This document shows positions 15,235 through 24,162 of a stretch of 35,426 nucleotides of DNA, in pieces. The DNA is taken from positions 1 to 35,426 of the forward strand of contig JANWYF010000089.1 of assembly GCA_025057055.1 (NCBI GenBank), given 5' to 3'. Position 1 is the stretch's first letter; the number at the start of each line of letters is the position of its first letter. A program made the translations under genes and the position numbers. The DNA comes from Rhodovarius sp. (GTDB lineage: Bacteria > Pseudomonadota > Alphaproteobacteria > Acetobacterales > Acetobacteraceae). Below the pieces are notes generated by a model. That model was not told where the DNA came from, searched no databases, and was given only the letters and a program-made list of their open reading frames with translations.

Positions 15235-16656
15235 ATGAGCGCAGCAACCGGCCTGGCAGTGCCCGTGCAGCCCGCCCCGGCGGGCCATGTGCCCTTCGTG
15301 CCCCCTCGGCCGACGCCCGGGGCGGCGGTGGTCAATCTGGTGCGCGTGCTGCTGCGGGGCGATGGCGATCTGCTGACCCTGCTGCCGCGGTCGGCCTATC
15401 GGGTGAAGGCGGGCTGGCTCGGCTGGTCGCGCCGGTCCATCCTGATCGTCAATGATCCGGCCGAGGTGCGCCGGGTGCTGTCCGATCCGGAGGGGATCTT
15501 CCCCAAATCCGATCTGATGGTCGAAGCGCTCGATCCGCTGATCGGGGATTCGATCTTCGTCTCCTCGGGCGCGACCTGGCAGCGGCAGCGGCGGATGCTT
15601 GACCCCTCTCTTTCGATGATGCGGGTCCATCGCGCCTTCCCGGCGATGCAGGCGGCGGCCGCGGCGATGGAGGAGAAGCTCGACGAAGCGGCGGCGGAGG
15701 GCCGGCCGGTCAGCCTGGATCTCACCATGTCGCACCTGACCGCCGATGTCATCTGCCGCACCGTCTTCTCGACCACGCTCGATTCGCAGGTCGCGCATGA
15801 CGTCTTCGACGCCTTCAGCCTGTTCGAGCGCAGCGTCGCCCAGGTCAGGATCCGCCGGCTGATCTTCGACCCTGCGTTCAAGAAAGTGGCCCAGCCGCCA
15901 CATGTGCTGGCGGCCTGCCGGCTGATCCGCCGCCATCTCGGCGATCTGCTCGATACCCACCTGGCCGCCGGGGCTGCCTTCGATGACATCTGCCAGCAGG
16001 TGATCGAGGCGCGCGATCTTGAGGATGGCAGCCGCTTCTCGCGCGAGGAGCTGATCGACCAGCTGGGCGTGCTGTTCCTGGCCGGGCATGAGACCAGCGC
16101 CAGCGCGCTGACCTGGGCCTTCTACCTGCTCGCGGTCCAGCCCTGGCTGCTCGCGCGGCTGCGCGCGGAGGTCGAGGAGGTGACGGGCGGGGCCGAGATC
16201 TCCTTCGAACACACCAAGCGGCTGGTCCTGACGCGCCACGTGTTCCGCGAGACGCTGCGGCTGTATCCGCCGATCACCTTCCTGCCCCGCGTCGCCATGG
16301 AGCGGACCGAGATCGCGGGCTATCGCGTCCGGCGCGGGGCGCTGATCATGGTGGCCCCCTGGGTGCTGCACCGGCATCGCCTCTACTGGCGCGACCCTGA
16401 CGCCTTCGACCCGGATCGCTTCCTGCCCGAACGCGAGGGCGAGCTGACCCCGGGCGCCTATATCCCCTTCGGCATCGGGCCTCGGGTCTGCGCCGGGGCG
16501 GCCTTCGCGCAAGCCGAGGCGGTGCTGATGATAGCGCGGCTCTTCCGCCGCTATGATGTCGAAGTCCTGGCCCCCGAGGAGGTGCGTCCGGCGGCGCGGC
16601 TGACCACCCGCCCGGTGCGGCAGGTGATGGTCCGGCTCCGCCGGCGCCGGGCATGA
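15235..16656 (+). CDS. Cytochrome P450
   Basis: This 473-residue P450 is soluble in appearance, with no N-terminal anchor. It has WQRQRR in helix C (115-120), the oxygen-binding helix I motif AGHETS (283-288), ETLR (339-342, the ExxR pair) and the heme loop FGIGPRVCAG (412-421) with Cys419 as the heme ligand. It would hydroxylate or otherwise oxidise a hydrophobic substrate using electrons from a ferredoxin or similar partner not encoded nearby. His-Glu in place of the usual acid/alcohol pair before the I-helix threonine is common in fatty-acid- and carotenoid-type P450s. The ATP-grasp gene follows after 13 bases. The ATG at 15235 has no ribosome binding site, so a leaderless start or a slightly later start is possible. 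Confidence 0.92.
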   Translation: MSAATGLAVPVQPAPAGHVPFVPPRPTPGAAVVNLVRVLLRGDGDLLTLLPRSAYRVKAGWLGWSRRSILIVNDPAEVRRVLSDPEGIFPKSDLMVEALDPLIGDSIFVSSGATWQRQRRMLDPSLSMMRVHRAFPAMQAAAAAMEEKLDEAAAEGRPVSLDLTMSHLTADVICRTVFSTTLDSQVAHDVFDAFSLFERSVAQVRIRRLIFDPAFKKVAQPPHVLAACRLIRRHLGDLLDTHLAAGAAFDDICQQVIEARDLEDGSRFSREELIDQLGVLFLAGHETSASALTWAFYLLAVQPWLLARLRAEVEEVTGGAEISFEHTKRLVLTRHVFRETLRLYPPITFLPRVAMERTEIAGYRVRRGALIMVAPWVLHRHRLYWRDPDAFDPDRFLPEREGELTPGAYIPFGIGPRVCAGAAFAQAEAVLMIARLFRRYDVEVLAPEEVRPAARLTTRPVRQVMVRLRRRRA

Positions 16657-16669
16657 GGCGGGCGCCGGC

Positions 16670-17824
16670 ATGAGCGGGACGGTGGTGCTCACCCTCGGCC
16701 GGCTGCCCAAGGCGCTCGATCTGGCGCGCAGCTTCGCCGGCGCGGGCTGGCGGGTGGTGGTGGCCGAACCCTTTGCCCGCACCCTTGTCGGGGCCTCCCG
16801 CATGGTGGCCGCCCGCCACCGCCTGCCGGCCCCGGCGCACGATCACGCGGGCTACATCGCCGCTCTCGCCCGCATTGCCGAGGCCGAGGGGGCGCGGCTG
16901 ATCCTCCCGGTCTCGGAGGAGACGGTGCATGTCGCCCATCTCGCGGGGCCGGTGCCGGTCTTCACCATGCCGGCCGCCACCGTGCTGCGCATGCACAGCA
17001 AGCTCGGCTTCATCGAGGCGGCGCAGGCGATCGGCCTCGCGGTGCCGGAGAGCCACCCCTCCGGCAGCGCGGCGGCGCGGGCGCTCGCGGCCCGCAGCGA
17101 TGTCGTCATCAAGCCGCTGCATTCCTGCTCGGGCCGCGGGCTGCGTGTGCTGCGGGCCGGGGATGCCCCGCCCGAGGAGCCAGGCTTTGTGGTGCAGCGG
17201 CGGATCGCGGGGCAGGTCATCTCCTCCTGCACCCTCGCCCATGGCGGGCGCATCGCCTCCACCAGCCTCTATCGCGGGGCGCTGTTCTCGGGCTCGGTCG
17301 CCATTGCCTTCGAGCGGATCGAGCACGCCGCAACCGAGGAGTGGATCGAACGCTTCGTCGCGGCCACCGGCTGGACCGGCTTCATCAGCTTCGACTTCAT
17401 CCTGGACGAGCGAGGCCGGCCCTGGGGCATCGAGTGCAACCCGCGCACCACCTCCGGCCTGCATTTCTGGCGCACCGAAGATATCGCGCCTGCCATCCTC
17501 GAGCCCGGCCAGCCGCTGCGGCACCGGCCGGAGCGGCTGATGCAGCAGGCCTATGCCGTGCTGACCGAGGCCTGGTCCGCCCTGCTCCACCGCAAGGGCA
17601 CGCTGCGCCGCAGCCTCTCCATGCTGGCGCGGGCGCGGGATGTCTCCTGGTCGCGCAGCGATCCCATGCCCTTCCTCACCATGACCTGGACCTCCTGGCC
17701 GATCATCCGCGAGGCGCTCCGCCGCGGCATGACGCTCGGTGAGGTGGCGACGCTCGATGTCGGCTGGCAGGCGGGGGTGGCGGCCGCTGCCCCGGCGGTG
17801 GACGCGGCGGCGCTTTCTGCCTAA
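16670..17824 (+). CDS. ATP-grasp ligase family protein
   Basis: This 384-residue protein has a Rossmann-like pre-ATP-grasp domain (about 1-105) and an ATP-grasp domain (about 110-290). VVIKPLHSCSGRGL (about 144-157) is the ATP-binding lysine and flexible loop. GFISFDFILDERG and IECNPRTTSG (about 261-270) supply the magnesium-binding acid and asparagine. The C-terminal 100 residues are extra, with TWTSWPIIREALRRG. ATP-grasp enzymes make carboxylate-amine, -thiol or -hydroxyl bonds through acyl phosphates, so it could conjugate a carboxylate formed by the neighbouring P450 (inference). It resembles carbamoyl-phosphate-synthase-like ATP-grasp proteins only in the fold. It is probably translated with the P450 gene, whose stop is 13 bases before its ATG. 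Confidence 0.82.
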   Translation: MSGTVVLTLGRLPKALDLARSFAGAGWRVVVAEPFARTLVGASRMVAARHRLPAPAHDHAGYIAALARIAEAEGARLILPVSEETVHVAHLAGPVPVFTMPAATVLRMHSKLGFIEAAQAIGLAVPESHPSGSAAARALAARSDVVIKPLHSCSGRGLRVLRAGDAPPEEPGFVVQRRIAGQVISSCTLAHGGRIASTSLYRGALFSGSVAIAFERIEHAATEEWIERFVAATGWTGFISFDFILDERGRPWGIECNPRTTSGLHFWRTEDIAPAILEPGQPLRHRPERLMQQAYAVLTEAWSALLHRKGTLRRSLSMLARARDVSWSRSDPMPFLTMTWTSWPIIREALRRGMTLGEVATLDVGWQAGVAAAAPAVDAAALSA

Positions 17825-17925
17825 AGCCCCGGCATGGTCCGCCCTGTCCAGACTGTCCCGGCTGCCCCGATCGGGCGGTGCTCCCCGGCGGCTGCGCCTG
17901 CTCAGCGCCGCTGACGGGGGCGCCG

Positions 17926-20037
17926 ATGGCTCCGCTGTGGCTGCCCTGGATGCGCCGGCGCGGCGGCGTTGCTGCCGATGCCCCCTCGGCTCACTCGCCC
18001 GCCCCGCCGGAGGATCCGCGCCCGCTGGCCGATGCCGCCATGGCGGCCCGCCGCTGGGAGGAGGCAGCACGGCTCTACGCCCTGGTGGTCGAACGGCAGC
18101 CGGAGGATGTCGCGGCCTGGATGCAGCTCGGCCACAGCCGCAAGGAGAGCGGCGATCTGGCCGGCGCCGGAGAGGCCTATGCCCGGGCCCAGGCGCTCGC
18201 GCCGTGGGATGCCGACATCGCGCTCAATATCGGCCATCTGCGCAAGGTCGAAGGCGATGCGCATGCCGCGCTCGCCGCCTATGAGCAGGCGGCCGCGCTG
18301 GATCCCGGGCTTGAGGATGCGGTGCTCGAGGCGCAGGCGATGCGCGCCCTCATCGCCGAGGGCCGGCGGCTGCCGCGCCATGCGCTGACCGGGGCCGGAC
18401 GGCTGCTCGCCGCGGCGGATGCGGCGCGCGATGCGCGCCAGTGGCGGGAGGCGGCGCGGCTGTATGCCGAGTATCTCCAGGCCGAGCCCGAGCATGCCGA
18501 GATCTGGGTCCAGCTCGGCCATGCCGAGAAGGAATCCGGTCGGCTGGCCGAAGCCCTCTCCGCCTATCGCCGCGCGGTCGAACTCGCCCCGCTCATGGCC
18601 GACGGCCATGTCCAGCTCGGCCATGCACTCAAGCTCGCCGGTGATCACGAGGGGGCGCTTGCGGCCTATGCCCGTGCCTTGGAGCTCGATCCCAGCCGAT
18701 CCGACGCCTGGCGCGAGCTGCGGGGCTATGCCGCCCAGGGCCGCGCGCTCAAGGCCCTCTCCGGCCGGCCGGCGGAAGGGGATGCGGCAGGCGCGGCCGA
18801 GGAGCGGCCGCATGGCGGCATCGCCCCGGCCGCGGCGGCAGGCGCGGTCGCCTTCTGCACGATCGCGGCGGTCAATTACCTCGCGCAGGTGCGCGTGCTG
18901 CACGACAGCATCCGCCGTCACTACCCGGAGGCGCGCTTCATCTTCTGCCTGGCCGACGGGCCGCTACCCGAGGATGCCGCCCTGCCGGAGACGCTCGAGG
19001 TGCTGCCGGCCGAGGCGATCGGCATTCCGGATTTCCCGAGCTTCGCCTTCCGCTACGAGGTGACCGAGTTCTGCACCGCCCTCAAGCCGAGCCTGCTCAG
19101 GCTGCTGCTGGGCGAGCTCGGCTTCACGATGGTGGTCTATCTCGACCCCGACATGCTGGTCCTGGCGCGCGCGCCGCAGCTGCTCGAGCGGCTGTGGCGA
19201 GAGGCGGCGCTGGTGCTCACCCCGCATCTGCGTCGCCCGGCCGGCGCGAGGCTCCCGCCCAATGACCTCTCGATCATGCGCGCCGGTGCCTTCAACCTCG
19301 GCTTCATCGCGGCTGCCCAGCGCCCCGAGGCGCTGCGCCTGCTCGCCTGGTGGGGCGAGCATCTGGCGCATAACTGCCTGGAGCGGCCGGAGGAGGGGCT
19401 GTTCGTCGACCAGCGCTTCATGGATCTGGTGCCGGGCTTTTCCGATCAGGTGCACATCGAACGCCATCCCGGCCTCAACCTCGCCTACTGGAACCTGCCC
19501 GAGCATCGCCTGACCCGGCACGGAGAGTTCTTCGAAGTCGACGGGGAGCCGCTGCAGATCATGCATTTCAGCGGCTTCGACCCGACGCGGCCCGAGATCC
19601 TCTCGCGCCATACCCAGATGTTCCGGCCGATCACCGATCCGGCGCTGCGCGCCCTGGCTGACCGATACGCCGGGCTGCTGCAGGCGGCCGGCTATGCCCG
19701 CTGGTCATCCGCTCCCTACCGCTATGCCCGCTTCGCCTCGGGCCGGCCGATCCCGCGCCTGGCCCGCCGCTACTTCGCCGACCGGCACGCGAGCTGGCGC
19801 GGGGATCCCTTCGCCACGCTGGAGGCGCATCTCTGCGCCCCGGCCTCTGCCCAGGCACCGCGCCTGCCGCGGCTGCTCGAATATGCCTGGAGCCGCGATC
19901 CTGTCCTGCGCAGCGTCTTCGACGTCGCAACCGCCGACGGGCACGCGGCCTTCCTCTCCTGGCTCGAGCGCGACGGGGCAGGGCTGCTCGGGCTCGACCG
20001 GGAGTGGCTGGAGCGGCTGCTGGCCGCGGCAGGTTGA
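17926..20037 (+). CDS. TPR-repeat protein with a GT-A-type glycosyltransferase domain
   Basis: This protein of about 703 residues has an N-terminal half (about 45-270) of repeated 34-residue TPR units, such as AAWMQLGHSRKESGDLAGAG and two further GH-containing repeats. From about 305 a nucleotide-sugar transferase fold begins (FCTIAAVNYLAQVRVLHDSI). The metal-binding DxD is YLDPDML, Asp407 and Asp409. HPGLNLAYWNL and QIMHFSGFDP are conserved features of this bacterial glycosyltransferase group, whose substrates are mostly unknown. The ATG at 17926 is chosen because a GGGGG ribosome-binding stretch precedes it; a GTG at 17878 and an ATG at 17950 are alternatives. It lies 101 bases after the ATP-grasp gene on the same strand. 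It may belong to that cluster, for example glycosylating its product, or to surface polysaccharide synthesis. Confidence 0.85.
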   Translation: MAPLWLPWMRRRGGVAADAPSAHSPAPPEDPRPLADAAMAARRWEEAARLYALVVERQPEDVAAWMQLGHSRKESGDLAGAGEAYARAQALAPWDADIALNIGHLRKVEGDAHAALAAYEQAAALDPGLEDAVLEAQAMRALIAEGRRLPRHALTGAGRLLAAADAARDARQWREAARLYAEYLQAEPEHAEIWVQLGHAEKESGRLAEALSAYRRAVELAPLMADGHVQLGHALKLAGDHEGALAAYARALELDPSRSDAWRELRGYAAQGRALKALSGRPAEGDAAGAAEERPHGGIAPAAAAGAVAFCTIAAVNYLAQVRVLHDSIRRHYPEARFIFCLADGPLPEDAALPETLEVLPAEAIGIPDFPSFAFRYEVTEFCTALKPSLLRLLLGELGFTMVVYLDPDMLVLARAPQLLERLWREAALVLTPHLRRPAGARLPPNDLSIMRAGAFNLGFIAAAQRPEALRLLAWWGEHLAHNCLERPEEGLFVDQRFMDLVPGFSDQVHIERHPGLNLAYWNLPEHRLTRHGEFFEVDGEPLQIMHFSGFDPTRPEILSRHTQMFRPITDPALRALADRYAGLLQAAGYARWSSAPYRYARFASGRPIPRLARRYFADRHASWRGDPFATLEAHLCAPASAQAPRLPRLLEYAWSRDPVLRSVFDVATADGHAAFLSWLERDGAGLLGLDREWLERLLAAAG

Positions 20038-20055
20038 GGGTGCGGACGCGACGCG

Positions 20056-21789
20056 TCAGGCGAAGCTCTGCGCCAGCACCATCCGCCGGTAGAGGCCATC
20101 CTGCGCCATCAGCGCGGCGTGGGTGCCCTGCTCCACCGCGCGCCCGCCCTCGATCACCACGATCCAGTCGGCCCGCTGCACCGTGGCCAGCCGATGGGCG
20201 ATGACGAGGCTCGTGCGGCCGGCGCAGAGGCGCTGGATCGCCTCCTGCACCGCGGCCTCGTTCTCGGCGTCGAGGGCGCTGGTCGCCTCGTCGAGCAGCA
20301 GCACGCGCGGGTTGCGCAGCAGGGCGCGGGCCAGAGCGATGCGTTGGCGCTGCCCGCCCGACAGCCGCCCCCCGCCCGGGCCCAGCACCGTCTCGTAACC
20401 CTGGGGCAGGGCCGTGATGAACTCATGCGCCCGGGCGGCGCGGGCGGCCTCCTCCACCTCCTGCCGCGATGCGCCCGGCCGGCCGCAGGCGATGTTGGCA
20501 TAGGCGGTATCGTCGAAGACCAGCGCCTCCTGACCGACATAGGCGATGGCATCGCGCAGGCTGGCCAGGGTGACGCGCCGCACATCCAGGCCATCGACCA
20601 GCACCGCGCCCTGTTCGACCTCGAGCAGGCGGGGCAGCAGCATCATCGCGGTCGATTTGCCCGCCCCTGAAGGGCCGACCAGCGCCACCGTCTGACCCGG
20701 CCGTGCTTCGAAGCTCAAGCGATCGAGCGCTGCCGCCGCCGCCCCGGCGTAGCGGAAGCAGACGTCGCGGAAGACGACATGGCCGGGCCCGGGCGGCAGG
20801 GGCCGGGCATCCGGCGCATCGACCACGCGGCGCGGCGCATCGATCATGCCATAGACGCTGGCAAGCCCCGCGATCCCCTGCTGCAGCGCGGCATTCAGGC
20901 TGCCCAGCGCGCGCACCGGCTGCGAGGCGATGAGCAGGGCGGCGACGAAGCCGGTGAACTGGCCGATCGTCGCATCGCCGAAGGTGACGCGCCAGCCGAC
21001 GAAGGCGAGCACCGCCGCCACCGCGAGGCCGCCCAGCACCTCGAGCATCGGATCGAGCCTCGCCCGGGCCGCGCCCATCGCGAACAGGGCGCGGCGGAGG
21101 TCGGCGAAGGCGCGTCGGGCGCGGGCCTCTTCCTGCGCTTCCAGCCGATAGGCGCGCACCAGCCGGGCTGCTGCCATGCTCTCCGCCACCAGGGCCGAGG
21201 CATCGCCCACCCGCTCCTGCATCGCCGCCGAGGCACGCCGGATCGCCTCCCCAAGGCGCGTGATCGGCCAATAGGCGATGGGGTAGAGGAGGGCGGCGAT
21301 GAGGGCGAGCTTCCAGTCGAGCCAGAGCATGGCAGCGACCAAGCCGAGGATGGTGAGCGCATTCGACACCCCGCCCATGCCGCGTAGCAGCGCCTCGCGG
21401 ATGGCGGTGGCATCGGTGGTGAAGCGGGCGGCGTGGCGGGCCGGCGCCTCGGCTGCGATGCGCTCCCAATCGGCGCGGGTCAGCGCGGCGAAGAGGTCGA
21501 TCTGCAGCCTCTCCTGCGTGCGCAGGGCGATGTGCTGGGCGGTCAACTGTTCGCCGAGCAGCAGCGCGGCGCGCAGCGCGGTGACCAGGATGATGACCGG
21601 GGGCAGCAGCCAGGCGACGTCGGAGTCGCCGCGGGCGAAGCGGTCGAAGGCCTGCTGGATCACCACCGGATAGAGGGCGGTCACCGCCGCCAGCCCCAGC
21701 GTGCAGAAGCCGAGGAAGAGGATGCGGCCGGCCAGCGGGGCGAGGCATTCGCGCCAGAGCCGGGCGAGGATGGAGAGGGCCGGGGACAT
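20056..21789 (-). CDS. ABC transporter, fused permease and ATPase (MsbA-like exporter)
   Basis: This 577-residue half-transporter has six predicted transmembrane helices in residues 1-310 and an ATPase domain from about 330. Walker A is GPSGAGKST (372-380, Lys378). It also has a Q-loop (YVGQEAL), the LSGGQRQ signature, Walker B VLLLDEATSALD and the switch histidine in VIAHRLATV. The architecture is that of lipid or multidrug exporters (MsbA, LapB-like), acting as a homodimer in the inner membrane. The cargo cannot be read from sequence. The ATG at 21787-21789 is 13 bases after the CCA-enzyme stop, so it is likely the last gene of the operon. It converges with the glycosyltransferase gene, leaving 18 bases. 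Confidence 0.92.
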   Translation of the reverse strand: MSPALSILARLWRECLAPLAGRILFLGFCTLGLAAVTALYPVVIQQAFDRFARGDSDVAWLLPPVIILVTALRAALLLGEQLTAQHIALRTQERLQIDLFAALTRADWERIAAEAPARHAARFTTDATAIREALLRGMGGVSNALTILGLVAAMLWLDWKLALIAALLYPIAYWPITRLGEAIRRASAAMQERVGDASALVAESMAAARLVRAYRLEAQEEARARRAFADLRRALFAMGAARARLDPMLEVLGGLAVAAVLAFVGWRVTFGDATIGQFTGFVAALLIASQPVRALGSLNAALQQGIAGLASVYGMIDAPRRVVDAPDARPLPPGPGHVVFRDVCFRYAGAAAAALDRLSFEARPGQTVALVGPSGAGKSTAMMLLPRLLEVEQGAVLVDGLDVRRVTLASLRDAIAYVGQEALVFDDTAYANIACGRPGASRQEVEEAARAARAHEFITALPQGYETVLGPGGGRLSGGQRQRIALARALLRNPRVLLLDEATSALDAENEAAVQEAIQRLCAGRTSLVIAHRLATVQRADWIVVIEGGRAVEQGTHAALMAQDGLYRRMVLAQSFA

Positions 21790-21802
21790 GCCCCGCCCGG
21801 TA

Positions 21803-23005
21803 TCAGGGCGGGGGTTCGCTGGCCAGCTGGCGCAGCCGCTCCAGGCAGGCGGCACGGTCGGCCACGGCACCGCCTTCCAGCCACCATTCCCGCACCGCGG
21901 CGAGCAGAGCGCCGATCCGCGGGCCGGGCGCCAGACCCAGGGCCAGCGCATCGCGGCCTTGCAGCGGGAAGACGGGTGCGGGCCCGGCCGGCAGCGCGGC
22001 GAGCAAGGGCTGGGGATCGCGCGCCGGATCCTCGGCCGCCCAGACGTAGAGCGCCTGTCGCGCATCGGCGTGCGGATCCTGCGCGCGCAGCCGGGCTGCC
22101 CAGCCGCGGAGTGCGGTCGGATCGGGCTCGCCGGGCGGGGGCAGGCGGTGGACCAGGTGCAGCGCGCGCAGCCGTGCCGCCTCCTCTCCCGACAGCCGCA
22201 GCCGGGCGGCAAGGGCAGCGATGTCGGTGCCCCGAGGCAGCAGCAGCGCGAGCCGGAGCAGGGGGTCCGGCGGCAGGCCGTGGGCGATCGCGACATCGAG
22301 CCGCGCCGGCGGCCCCGCTTCGGGGAGGATGGCGGCCAGCACGCCGGTCTCGGCCATCAGGGCGAGGGCGGCGCGGGGATCGGGGGCGGCCAGGATCCGC
22401 TTGATCTCCATCCACACCCGTTCGGCCGAGAGGCGGGAGAGGCCCGGCACAGCGGCGCGGATCGCGGCCAGCGCCGCCGGGTCGGGCGCCCCCCGGCCAT
22501 AGCGCGCATGGAAGCGGAAGAAGCGCAGCGCACGCAGGTAATCCTCGGCGATGCGGGCGGCGGGATCGCCGACGAAGCGCACCCGTCCCGCCGCCAGATC
22601 GGCCCGCCCGCCGAAGAGGTCGTGCAGGGTGCCGTCGGCCTCCATGCTCATGGCGTTGATCGTGAAATCGCGCCGGGCTGCATCTTCGGCCCAGTCGCCG
22701 GTCCAGGCGACTTCGGCATGGCGGCCGTCGGTTGCGACGTCGCGGCGCAGGCTGGTCACCTCCACCGCGTCGCCATCGAGCACCGCGGTGACGGTGCCGT
22801 GGGAGAGACCGGTCGGGAAGACCTTGAGCCCCGCCGCGGCCAGCCGGCGCATGACCTCCTCCGGCGGGTAGGGGGCGGCGATGTCGACATCCTGGATCGG
22901 CAAGCCGGCGAGGTGATCGCGCACCGCCCCGCCCACCGCCCGCGCCCCGGGCAGGGCCGCGAGCACCGCCGCCGCGGCGCCGCGGGAGAGAAAGGGCGGC
23001 GTCAC
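21803..23005 (-). CDS. cca: CCA tRNA nucleotidyltransferase
   Basis: This is a class II CCA-adding or poly(A) polymerase family enzyme of 400 residues that builds or repairs the 3' CCA end of tRNA. The nucleotidyltransferase core has AVGGAVRD (23-30), the catalytic DVD (39-41), RRDFTINAMS (111-120) and DYLRALRFFRFHARYG. The start is a GTG at 23003-23005 that overlaps the TGA of the preceding small gene (GTGA), a typical coupled junction. The open frame extends further upstream, but that part is only the overlapping small gene in another frame. The Nudix and CCA genes occur close together in many alphaproteobacteria. Confidence 0.92.
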   Translation of the reverse strand: MTPPFLSRGAAAAVLAALPGARAVGGAVRDHLAGLPIQDVDIAAPYPPEEVMRRLAAAGLKVFPTGLSHGTVTAVLDGDAVEVTSLRRDVATDGRHAEVAWTGDWAEDAARRDFTINAMSMEADGTLHDLFGGRADLAAGRVRFVGDPAARIAEDYLRALRFFRFHARYGRGAPDPAALAAIRAAVPGLSRLSAERVWMEIKRILAAPDPRAALALMAETGVLAAILPEAGPPARLDVAIAHGLPPDPLLRLALLLPRGTDIAALAARLRLSGEEAARLRALHLVHRLPPPGEPDPTALRGWAARLRAQDPHADARQALYVWAAEDPARDPQPLLAALPAGPAPVFPLQGRDALALGLAPGPRIGALLAAVREWWLEGGAVADRAACLERLRQLASEPPP

Positions 23006-23256
23006 GGCGCCCCCGCCCCGCGGCCGGGCAAGACGCGCTCGCCCTCGCCCTGCCAGGTCGGGGGGATGTAGCGCTCGCCGCGCTCCAGGCTGCGGCTCAT
23101 GCCATAGAAGATCGCGCCGCCCAGCCCGATGGCCACCGCGAGGAAGGCGGCGATCACCAGGGTGAGGCTCGGCTCCTGGCCGGGGCGGAAATGCCGCCAC
23201 AGCAGCAGCGCGGCCAGCGGCAGGAGGAAGGCGAGCGCGGCCAGCAGGATCGGCAT
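23002..23256 (-). CDS. Small two-helix membrane protein, DUF6111-like
   Basis: This 84-residue protein has two hydrophobic helices (about 2-20 and 33-51). A short hydrophilic tail, GERYIPPTWQGEGERVLPGR, resembles the Y-(I/V)-P...PG end of the DUF6111 family found next to CCA-enzyme genes in alphaproteobacteria (from memory). Function unknown. It starts five bases after the PfkB stop and overlaps the cca start by four bases, so it is tightly embedded in the operon. Confidence 0.75.
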   Translation of the reverse strand: MPILLAALAFLLPLAALLLWRHFRPGQEPSLTLVIAAFLAVAIGLGGAIFYGMSRSLERGERYIPPTWQGEGERVLPGRGAGAP

Positions 23257-23261
23257 GGCCC

Positions 23262-24161
23262 CTATGTGCCGCTTCCGATCAAGGCGTCCACCATCGCCCG
23301 GTCGGGGGTGGTGCCGTCGCGCGCCCGCAACGCCCCGGCGGCGGCGGCGAAGCGCAGCGCCTCGGGCACCGGCCGGCCTTCGGCGATCGCCACCGCGAAG
23401 GCGCCGTGGAAGACATCGCCCGCGCCGGTGGTATCGGTGGCCTCGACCGGGAAGGCGGGCAGATGCGCCGGCCGGTCCATCCCCCGGGCGAGCCAGAGCA
23501 CGCCCCGCTCCCCGCGGGTGACCGCCACGCTCGCCAGGGCATGGCGCGAGAGGATGCGGCAGAGCGCCTCCGCCGCCGGCAGGCCGGGCGAATGCACGGC
23601 CAGGCCGCCTTCGGCGAAGATCACGTGATCAGCGAGCGGGACCAGCTCGACCAGCAACCGCGCCTCGCTCTTCTCGGCATCGAGCACGGATGGCACGCCG
23701 CGGCTGCGCGCGGCGGCGAAGGCGGTGCGCGCCCCCTCGGGCCAGCGCGGATCGGAGAGCACGGCGCCCGCCCCGTCGAGGGTGGAGAGCGGAAGCCAAT
23801 CGGCCTCGGCCGACAGCCCCTCCCCGCGCCAGGTGACGATGGCCCGTTCCCCGCGCTTGTCGACCAGCACGGCCGAGAGCGGGGTGCGCGCGCCCGGAAT
23901 GCGCCGCAGCCCGGAGAGCTCGAGCCCCTCTGCCGCGAGGGCGGCGGCCACGGCCTCTCCGTTGGCATCCTCGCCGATGCGGCCCCAGAAATGGACCCGG
24001 GCGCCGAGGCGGGCGGCGGCGATCGCGGCATGGGCTGCCATCCCGCCCACCGTCGCCCGGTAGCGACGGGCGGTCACCTTGCTTGGCGCCTGCTCGATCT
24101 CATCGACGTAGAAGCAGTGGTCGAGCAGCGCTTGCCCGCAGCAGACCACGCGCGGCGGCAT
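23262..24161 (-). CDS. PfkB-family carbohydrate kinase
   Basis: This 299-residue ribokinase-fold enzyme phosphorylates a sugar or related alcohol. The N-terminus (VVCCGQALLDHCFYVDEI, then VGGMAAHAAIAAARLGA) matches the family's substrate lid and first signature. The second signature is DTTGAGDVFHGAF with catalytic Asp249. A GGM motif near residue 39 resembles sulfofructose-kinase-like (YihV) members more than ribokinase, but the substrate is uncertain. The frame is open further upstream. The ATG at 24159-24161 is chosen because it begins the conserved domain and lies one base after the stop of the Nudix gene. Confidence 0.87.
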   Translation of the reverse strand: MPPRVVCCGQALLDHCFYVDEIEQAPSKVTARRYRATVGGMAAHAAIAAARLGARVHFWGRIGEDANGEAVAAALAAEGLELSGLRRIPGARTPLSAVLVDKRGERAIVTWRGEGLSAEADWLPLSTLDGAGAVLSDPRWPEGARTAFAAARSRGVPSVLDAEKSEARLLVELVPLADHVIFAEGGLAVHSPGLPAAEALCRILSRHALASVAVTRGERGVLWLARGMDRPAHLPAFPVEATDTTGAGDVFHGAFAVAIAEGRPVPEALRFAAAAGALRARDGTTPDRAMVDALIGSGT

Positions 24162-24162
24162 G

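Noticed and set aside
20056-22296. ABC transporter frame extended to 746 codons
   Set aside because: The first 169 codons overlap the CCA enzyme in another frame. The ATG at 21789 starts the usual transmembrane domain and lies 13 bases after the cca stop.
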